Shown: piece by piece, positions 7,218-12,188 of the stretch
Numbering within the stretch: position 1 is the first letter of the stretch
How the letters are laid out: each line of letters opens with the position of its first letter
NCBI GenBank assembly: GCA_031272575.1
Contig: JAISTO010000096.1
Coordinates: 1 to 12,188, forward strand
Reading direction: 5' to 3'
From: Treponema sp.
GTDB lineage: Bacteria; Spirochaetota; Spirochaetia; Treponematales; Breznakiellaceae
DNA: 12,188 bases
Program-made: the position numbers and the translations under genes
Notes under the pieces: model-generated
Told to the model about the DNA's origin: nothing
Database searches by the model: none
What the model saw: only the letters and a program-made list of their open reading frames with translations

Positions 7218-9044
7218 TCATTGCAAATCCCAAATAAGTCCAACGCTGATACGGCTCTGGTAGACGTTTTCGTAAAGGCTGTTCAGCAGGTAGGTGGTGT
7301 GCGTGGGACGGTTCAGCGGGTCGTCGAGGCGGTAGAGCGAGTAGTTGACATCCTCGTACGGATCCATGCCGTACACGAAGTGGCACCAGACCTGCGGGGA
7401 ACCGAGCGCCTTCACGCCGGTTTTGTACGAGACGCCCGCCGCGGCGCCGAAGGGCACAAGCGTGGGATCAGCATCTGACTTCTGCCGCAGCACCGACGCG
7501 GCGGTGGCAGAGAGCGCGTCCGTCATCTCGCAACTGAGCATGAACGAGTGATAGATCGTATCCCACTCGTAACCGTACGCGTGAGTCCAGGCCTTGTTTT
7601 CAATTTTGAGCGCGTAGTCGAAGACGAGTTTTTTCAGGCCGGGAACGTCGCTGAGGGTGACTTCGATACCCGCCTCCTCCGCGTTGGTGGTCCAGGGCTG
7701 TTCGGAGTCCGTTGCCTTGCCTATGCGGTTCGTGTTGAATACCCCGTAGACCCCGGTCTTGATTGGGAGGCCGGTTTTTTCGGCGAAGTCGTACTCGAAG
7801 CGGGGCTGCCAGCGCAGGTTCCAGAGGCCCTCGTCAAGCGACAAGACGCCCGCCTCCGCATCCGCCTCGTTCAGCGCCCAGTCCGCGTCAAGCGCGATGA
7901 GGGCAGGCCCCAGCGTGACGGTCTGGTCGAGCGAGGTGACGAGCGCGCCCGGGTTGACGGTGTCGTCATCCCCCCAGAGGGAGCGCGCCTCAGATCCCGC
8001 GAGGCTCGCGCTGAGTTCCCCTGCGTAGACGCCGGCCTTGAACGCGGCCCGGACGGCCCCGGCCAGTGAGCGCTTCGACAAGTCCCGCTCCGTGCCGAAG
8101 GTGCCCATGCCATGCACACTCAGCGTGAGCGGCTCGGTGGGACGCCAGGCCGCATAGAGGGACGCGGTGTTGTCATTTTGATCCGCGTAGTCGGCGAACT
8201 CCGTTGACTTCGAGGTGCTCGTAAAGGTGAGGGCGATATCCGCCTTTTCAAAAAGGGATGTTTTGAAGAATGAGTAGATGCCGTACTGTTCCCGCATACG
8301 GCTCAGCGCGGCGAGCGCGTCGAAGCTGACATTCCCGCCCGCCCGCTTCGCCCCCTCGCCGAGGCTCAGTTCGAGGAAGCCCTTGCCCACATCATCCCAG
8401 GGGTCGATCATGTTGAAGATGCCGGTGAAGCCGGTCATCGAGTTGTTTTTCAGGAGCCCATAGCCTGCCCGCGCGTTGAGCACGGGGCTCTTCAGCGTGA
8501 TCGCTCCCTTGTTGAAGACGCCCGGCGTGACATCGTTGAGGCCATAGAGGGGCGCGAAGAAAATCCCGCCGAGCCGCGAGAAGCCGTCACGCCAACTGGT
8601 GTCCGGGTCCGCGTCCCCCCAACTGTTCGCCTGGTAGAGCGTGTGGTCAAGTTCCCACACCCCCACCTCCGCGTCCAGATGGAAGGACGGGCTCAGGTCT
8701 CCCCAAAACCACCAGTTCGCTTCCGAGTAGATCGCGGAGTGGTCATGTTCGAAGCCGCTCTTTTCGTGCTTGTCCATGTCCCGGATCAGGAACGTGTTGT
8801 TTGAAACCGTCTCGATCCAGAGCCCCATTTTCAGCGAGGCTTCGTTTTTACTTGATTGGTCCCCCCCCCCCGTCCCGGCCATTTTGCTAAGGTCTTCAGT
8901 CAGGGGGATGGTCGTGTCATCCTCGTTCAGGGTCTGCGCTCCGGCAGTACCCGCGGCCGCGAAGAGGCCAAGCGCAATTGCGCACGCGAGTGTGAGTGCG
9001 CACGCGAGCGAGCGCGCGGCGTTTCGATAAAGGGCGCGTGTCAT
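7218..9044 (-). CDS. Probable outer-membrane beta-barrel protein (porin-like)
   Basis: This 608-aa exported protein has an N-terminal hydrophobic signal ending near AGA36|QT and no lipobox. The mature chain is rich in alternating hydrophobic/polar strands with aromatic ends, such as SFHLDAEVGVWELDHTLY, SLYAAWRPTEPLTLSVHGM and FEYDFAEKTGLPIKTGVYGVF. Turns are rich in D, N and G, and the last strand reads SRISVGLIWDLQ, as expected of an outer-membrane barrel. I do not recognise the family; sugar-oligomer passage is inferred from its place between galactanase and binding-lipoprotein genes. The ATG overlaps the upstream GH53 stop (ATGA) and has AGGAGG 7 nt before it. Unusually, an 11-G run covers codons 58 to 62, soon after the signal peptide. 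A change of one G would frameshift nearly the whole protein. Confidence 0.75.
   Translation of the reverse strand: MTRALYRNAARSLACALTLACAIALGLFAAAGTAGAQTLNEDDTTIPLTEDLSKMAGTGGGDQSSKNEASLKMGLWIETVSNNTFLIRDMDKHEKSGFEHDHSAIYSEANWWFWGDLSPSFHLDAEVGVWELDHTLYQANSWGDADPDTSWRDGFSRLGGIFFAPLYGLNDVTPGVFNKGAITLKSPVLNARAGYGLLKNNSMTGFTGIFNMIDPWDDVGKGFLELSLGEGAKRAGGNVSFDALAALSRMREQYGIYSFFKTSLFEKADIALTFTSTSKSTEFADYADQNDNTASLYAAWRPTEPLTLSVHGMGTFGTERDLSKRSLAGAVRAAFKAGVYAGELSASLAGSEARSLWGDDDTVNPGALVTSLDQTVTLGPALIALDADWALNEADAEAGVLSLDEGLWNLRWQPRFEYDFAEKTGLPIKTGVYGVFNTNRIGKATDSEQPWTTNAEEAGIEVTLSDVPGLKKLVFDYALKIENKAWTHAYGYEWDTIYHSFMLSCEMTDALSATAASVLRQKSDADPTLVPFGAAAGVSYKTGVKALGSPQVWCHFVYGMDPYEDVNYSLYRLDDPLNRPTHTTYLLNSLYENVYQSRISVGLIWDLQ
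8861..8871 (-). repeat. G11 homopolymer in the 5' coding region of the outer-membrane protein gene
   Basis: Eleven consecutive C on the plus strand are eleven G in the coding strand, spelling the end of a Thr codon, three Gly codons and the start of an Asp codon (about residues 58-62). The gene is in frame with 11 G as sequenced. Such runs are prone to slipped-strand mispairing. Confidence 0.9.
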
Positions 9045-10927
9045 AATCCTGCCTCCTGTTTTTTCACCAGGGAAAATTCGATGTCGTCAAAGTTACCCCA
9101 GTTGTCCGCGTTCGTATCGAGATAGATACCCACCGTGCACTGACCATTGGTCACTTTTATGACCGGTATTATGTACTGTTTCCAGACCTGCCAGCCGGTG
9201 TTCGTTATCGTCATCGATACCGTTTTGCCGGACCCGAAATCCGAGGCGAAAAGTTTTATCCCTTTCTCGCCCCCGCCCCCCATGGCCCAGACCGAAAGGG
9301 TGTAGTCGCCATTGGGGATATTTTTGAAGGTGCGCCGCAGGATAGAGCGGAAGGGCTTGTCGAGCCAGTACTTGTAGGTCCAGGACCCGCTGTGCGCGTT
9401 GGCCTTGTTGTTCTCCGCGAAGGACGCGGCCGCCGGGCCGTTCAGGGTCCAGCCGGTGAGCTTGCCGCTTTCGAAAGAGGGGTCGGGTATCAGGTTGACC
9501 TGGCTGCTTACGGTGATATGGGCGCTCACTTTTAGAGTGCCGCCTTTTATCACCCCCGAAACGACAAACTCGCGCTCCTCCTTTTCTTTGCTGAAATCGT
9601 ACGGGTCCCATTGCACCTCCGCGAGGCGTATCGAATCATCATTATAGATGATCTTGATTTTTGACGGGAGGGTCTTTTTTTCGCCGGGAGTTACCTTCAC
9701 CGTGACGGGCTCCGCGGACGCGGGGACGGCCGCATCTGAGCGCGAGCCGCGCACGGCCTTCCAGACCTGCATCGAGTCGAGGGCCTTGCCGGAGAAGTCG
9801 AACATGGCCTGGTTCTCCCAGTTGTTGCCCTCGCCGGCCTTCCAGCCCGCGCCCTCGACCGGTATCCACCCGGGCTCCCAGTAGAAGACCCCCAGGCCGC
9901 GGCCCTGCGGCGTCCGCGCCATGACATTCACCACCTCGCGGATCTCGGTGGCCTGGCCCTGCACCGTGGGGCGGAAGCCCGCGCTCTCGTCCTCGTAGAC
10001 CTGGAACACGTTGCCCTGCTTGTCCGAGTCCGCGGTCGTGAAGCCGTAGGCCGTCTCCGCAATGAGCGCGTCCTTCTTGTAGCGTTTGGTGATGTCATGC
10101 ACGTTGGCCGTGAGCGCGGCGATGGACCCATGCCAGTAGGGATAGTACGAGAGCCCGATAATGTCGAAATCGACCTTCGCTTTGGTAACCGCGTCGAAGA
10201 CGTGGCGGTAGAGTTGATTGTCACCCCCGTCCGCCAGGTGGATCATGACGCGGAGCGCCTTCGCCTTGCCGGAGGGGTCGTTTTCCCGGACGGCCCGCGA
10301 GGCCTCCTTCAGCAGGCGGGTGAAGCCGTTCATGCCCCCCACGGGCGGGTCGCCCTCGGCGCGCCAGGTCTTGCCCTCGGGCCAGAGCATACCGCCGTTC
10401 AACTCGTTCCCGATCTGCACCATGTCCGGGCAGGCCCCCTCCGCGATGAAGGCCTTGAGCGTGTCCCCGGTGTAGGTGTAGATTGCGTCGGCCAGTTGGT
10501 TCAGGTTGAAGTCCTTCCAGGCCGCGGGCTTCGTCTGCTTGCCCGGGTCGGCCCAGAAGTCGCTGTAGTGAAAGTCCAGCAGCACCTTGAAGCCCAGGGC
10601 CTTCGCCCGCTTCGCCAGGCCCAGGGTGCGCTCGAGCGTGTTGTTGCCGCCGCCCAGGGGCGCGCCTTTCTCGTCCACCGGATTGTGCCAGAGCCGCAGC
10701 CTGACCCAGTTGACGCCGCTCTCCCTGAGTATAAGGAGCATATCCTTCTGTACGCCCTGCTGGTCGTAGTACCTCCCGCCCGCCTCCTCTATCTGCGCCA
10801 GACTCGAAACGTCCGCGCCCAGGATAAAGTCCGCGCCCAGGTTCGGCACCTGCGGAATAACCAGTTCCGCGGCCCCCGCCCGCAGCGGCAGAAACGCCAA
10901 ACAGAGCAGCAAAGGGTTCGTCTTCAT
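9041..10927 (-). CDS. Secreted multidomain endo-beta-1,4-galactanase (GH53, Ig-like, CBM61-like)
   Basis: This 628-aa enzyme is the first gene of the operon. A signal peptide (about 1-19, ending RAGA) precedes a GH53 barrel (about 29-393). Key motifs are WVRLRLWHNP, LLDFHYSDFWADPGKQTKPAAW, MVQIGNELNGG with acid/base Glu175, and LIAETAYGF with nucleophile Glu291. The next loop (TADSDKQGN, Asp300, Asp302, Asn306) resembles the calcium loop of bacterial GH53 enzymes such as the Bacillus licheniformis one, with Gln replacing His. Residues about 406-474 look like a bacterial Ig-like (Big_4) linker (VTPGEKKTLPSKIKIIYND). Residues about 477-622 (NLIPDPSFESGKLTGWTL to DDIEFSLV) form a jelly-roll of the CBM61 type, which binds beta-1,4-galactan in other GH53 enzymes. 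The start at 10925-10927 has GGAGG 8 nt upstream; two earlier in-frame ATGs lie in or before that site. Confidence 0.94.
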   Translation of the reverse strand: MKTNPLLLCLAFLPLRAGAAELVIPQVPNLGADFILGADVSSLAQIEEAGGRYYDQQGVQKDMLLILRESGVNWVRLRLWHNPVDEKGAPLGGGNNTLERTLGLAKRAKALGFKVLLDFHYSDFWADPGKQTKPAAWKDFNLNQLADAIYTYTGDTLKAFIAEGACPDMVQIGNELNGGMLWPEGKTWRAEGDPPVGGMNGFTRLLKEASRAVRENDPSGKAKALRVMIHLADGGDNQLYRHVFDAVTKAKVDFDIIGLSYYPYWHGSIAALTANVHDITKRYKKDALIAETAYGFTTADSDKQGNVFQVYEDESAGFRPTVQGQATEIREVVNVMARTPQGRGLGVFYWEPGWIPVEGAGWKAGEGNNWENQAMFDFSGKALDSMQVWKAVRGSRSDAAVPASAEPVTVKVTPGEKKTLPSKIKIIYNDDSIRLAEVQWDPYDFSKEKEEREFVVSGVIKGGTLKVSAHITVSSQVNLIPDPSFESGKLTGWTLNGPAAASFAENNKANAHSGSWTYKYWLDKPFRSILRRTFKNIPNGDYTLSVWAMGGGGEKGIKLFASDFGSGKTVSMTITNTGWQVWKQYIIPVIKVTNGQCTVGIYLDTNADNWGNFDDIEFSLVKKQEAGL

Positions 10928-10950
10928 GTCAGTTCCCTCCATATCGATAA

Positions 10951-10977
10951 TCAACTCCTGTTGTCAACTCGTGTTGA
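10951..10977 (-). promoter_or_regulatory. Two tandem operator-like dyads over the transcription start
   Basis: Plus-strand 10951-10963 (TCAACTCCTGTTG) and 10964-10977 (TCAACTCGTGTTGA) are near-identical direct copies. The second is a perfect TCAAC-N4-GTTGA dyad; the first differs at the last position of its dyad. They lie immediately downstream of the -10 box, covering about +1 to +25 of the transcript, where a bound repressor would block initiation. The responsible regulator is not encoded in the window. Confidence 0.65.
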
Positions 10978-10981
10978 TTGT

Positions 10982-11010
10982 AGTATAGCATACTTTTCGC
11001 GCCGTGTCAA
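10982..11010 (-). promoter_or_regulatory. Strong sigma-70-type promoter of the galactan operon
   Basis: On the minus strand a perfect TTGACA (11005-11010) and TATACT (10982-10987) are separated by 17 bp. The predicted start is near 10975, giving a leader of about 48 nt to the ATG at 10927. The tandem dyads fall just after the -10 box. The -35 box directly abuts island 3. Confidence 0.85.
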
Positions 11011-11021
11011 GGGGAAAGTTT

Positions 11022-11278
11022 GGGACTTGGGAATTGGGACTTGGGACTTGGTCGTGACGCGATGGCGCGGGGTGGAGCGAGTGAGGGCAGCGGAGTGCAT
11101 GGGGGAGTGGGGGGCGCTTGGACGGTGGACGGTGGACGGTGGACGGTAGAGGGCGCGGTTCGAAAGTCTTTCGTAGTACCGGTATGCGTGAAGTGCTGCG
11201 CAAGACTTTCGCACAACCGCCTCCACCGTCCACCGTCCATTTTCCGCTCTCTATTCCCTACTCCCTACTCCCTACTCC
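11022..11278. repeat. Island 3: nested, mirrored heptanucleotide arrays around a hairpin
   Basis: From left to right: four GGGACTT/GGGAATT units (11022-11049); four TGGACGG units (11119-11146); a hairpin core; CCACCGT units (11223-11239), the exact complement of the TGGACGG family; and four CTACTCC/CTATTCC units (11251-11278). The two array families are thus nested in mirror order, so the whole 257 bp is an imperfect inverted repeat. It fills the gap between the operon promoter and the end of the 271-aa gene, and the last unit boundary supplies that gene's stop codon. The remaining sequence (11050-11118) is loosely G-rich. No gene is seen in it. Confidence 0.8.
11155..11220. repeat. Core hairpin of island 3
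   Basis: GCGGTT plus CGAAAGTCTT (11155-11170) pairs with AAGACTTTCG (11202-11211) and AACCGC (11215-11220), giving 16 matched bases with a 3-nt bulge and a 31-nt loop. No T tract follows, so it is not a standard terminator, although it lies downstream of the 271-aa gene and could still affect its mRNA end. Confidence 0.65.
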
Positions 11279-12073
11279 CCCCGAAGGCTCGTACCAGAGG
11301 TAATTCGCGATGCCGAGCAGGGGGCCTTCGAAGTATGAATCGGTGGGGAAATTGTCTTTGAAGAAGTGATAAAAGCCGTAGAGGAGGCGGAGGTTTTCTT
11401 CGGTTTTGCGAAATCCCAGTATCTGCACGAGCCCCGCGAAATCGAAGGGAGAGCGCACATAGTCCCCCTTTAAGAGCGCGATGATTTCCTGCGATAGGTC
11501 ACGCTCTTTCATTTTGTTCATGAGGATTTTTACCCCGAAGTCCATGTCTTTTTCCTCGTAGTCGGGGGTTTTGAATTTTTCGAGATAGCGCCGGTACACG
11601 TCGGGATCGAGCGCTTCCATACGCCGAATCAGTTCCGGATGCGCGTCAGCGTAACGCTTGTCGGTGACCATCGCCATCAGAACGGAAACGTCGGTTTCCT
11701 TCGCAATGACGCGTTTGCTCTCTTCGAGTTCCCGCTGCCGCGCCGGTTCGCAAAACCGCAGTGCCAGGTCTCTGATGGTATGCTCCTCGTCCTGCATCGT
11801 ATCAGCGAAATCCCGCAGCGTAAACGCTGAAGGGAGTTCGCCGGTCTTTTGCTCTTCGTACCATGCTTCCAGATCCAGATCGGCAGGCAGAGCGCAGAGC
11901 GGTATCCGTTCGAAGCGGGGCATTCGGCGCTTGGGCATTCTCCTTTCCGGCGACTCGGAAAGATTTCTAAAAAACGCGCGCGCCTCTTCCATAGACATAT
12001 GGGAATAGTCCCCTTGGGGATGGTTCCCCTGGGGATAGTTCCCCACGTTTCCGTTTTTGGCTTTTGGTTTCAT
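11258..12073 (-). CDS. Unrecognised 271-aa helical protein with repeat-derived C-terminus
   Basis: I do not recognise this family. After a polar N-terminus with a pentapeptide repeat (residues 11-25) and a basic stretch (ERRMPKRRMPRFERI, 43-57), the protein is charged and mostly helical. Examples are DEEHTIRDLALRFCEPARQRELEESKR cut at residues 95-121, VLMAMVTDKRYADAHPELIRRMEAL, and an aromatic-rich end (LLYGFYHFFKDNFPTDSYF). There is no signal peptide or clear membrane segment, so it is probably cytoplasmic. The ATG overlaps the stop of the upstream partial gene as ATGA, with only a distant GGAGA, suggesting translational coupling. The last residues (GGVGSRE) and the TAG stop are encoded by island 3 heptads, so the original C-terminus may have been replaced. 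Codon use and the intact frame support a real gene. Confidence 0.75.
   Translation of the reverse strand: MKPKAKNGNVGNYPQGNHPQGDYSHMSMEEARAFFRNLSESPERRMPKRRMPRFERIPLCALPADLDLEAWYEEQKTGELPSAFTLRDFADTMQDEEHTIRDLALRFCEPARQRELEESKRVIAKETDVSVLMAMVTDKRYADAHPELIRRMEALDPDVYRRYLEKFKTPDYEEKDMDFGVKILMNKMKERDLSQEIIALLKGDYVRSPFDFAGLVQILGFRKTEENLRLLYGFYHFFKDNFPTDSYFEGPLLGIANYLWYEPSGGVGSRE
11999..12043 (-). repeat. Three 15-bp tandem repeats encoding a pentapeptide repeat
   Basis: Coding-strand units of the form GGGGAACYATCCCCA occur three times, the third degenerate, giving GNYPQ, GNHPQ and GDYSH (residues 11-25). Each unit is itself nearly palindromic (GGGGA...TCCCC). The repeat keeps frame and so could vary in number without disrupting the protein. 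Confidence 0.7.
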
Positions 12074-12188
12074 AGCGTGTCCGGGGTCTCCAGCGGGGCG
12101 TAGAGGGCCATGGAGGTTTCGAGATAGCCCATGCGCCGCTTTTTCACGTCGATGTCCATGACGGCGTAACCGTCATCCTCGAAGACGC
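12070..12188 (-). CDS. C-terminal end of an unrecognised protein (partial)
   Basis: The last 38 codons of a gene entering from the right edge are visible, from VFEDDGYAVMDIDVKKRRMG to ETPDTL and a TGA stop. The stop overlaps the next ATG (ATGA), so the two genes form a translationally coupled pair. Charged, balanced composition and continuity to the edge support coding. The family is not identifiable from this fragment. Confidence 0.65.
   Translation of the reverse strand, partial: VFEDDGYAVMDIDVKKRRMGYLETSMALYAPLETPDTL

Noticed and set aside
10097..11149. 350-codon open frame on the plus strand
   Set aside because: It is antisense to the GH53 gene and then runs through the promoter and heptad island; composition is low-complexity and no ribosome binding site is seen.
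11022..11278. CRISPR-like array
   Set aside because: Units are 7 bp in direct tandem with no spacers, so this is a heptanucleotide tandem repeat.

Overview
Every gene supported in this window lies on the minus strand. The centre, about 823 to 11010, reads as a beta-1,4-galactan / type I arabinogalactan utilisation operon. In transcription order it runs: a strong promoter with two tandem operator-like dyads; a secreted GH53 endo-galactanase with Ig-like and CBM61-like modules; a probable outer-membrane beta-barrel; a lipoprotein with an FN3 module; a second, single-domain GH53 galactanase; a solute-binding lipoprotein; two MalF/MalG-type (GanP/GanQ-like) permeases; and an intrinsic terminator. 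Gaps are short or are ATGA overlaps, except for a 177-bp repeat island between the second galactanase and the binding protein. The inferred pathway is extracellular galactan cleavage, passage of oligosaccharides through the outer membrane, capture by the binding protein, and ABC import. No ATPase, beta-galactosidase or regulator is encoded here, so they must come from elsewhere.

The host is a diderm with high GC (about 60% by eye). Lipoproteins, an outer-membrane barrel and the gene style suggest a spirochaete related to environmental or gut Treponema. This is a guess and no marker gene is present. Both window edges carry partial genes: the N-terminus of a coiled-coil-like protein at 1-100, and the C-terminus of an unrecognised protein at 12070-12188 that overlaps an unrecognised 271-aa gene.

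The most unusual content is intergenic. Three islands (about 201-782, 4406-4566 and 11022-11278) hold degenerate 7-bp tandem repeats of two families, GGGANTN-like and TGGACGG. In each, the G-rich strand is on the left and the C-rich strand on the right of a hairpin-containing core, so each island is itself roughly an inverted repeat. One contains a 287-bp element with perfect 28-bp inverted ends. The islands fill the space between the stop codon of one gene and the promoter or ribosome binding site of the next, and appear to supply the last codons of at least one gene. Separately, an 11-G homopolymer just after the signal peptide of the outer-membrane protein gene is a candidate phase-variation switch.
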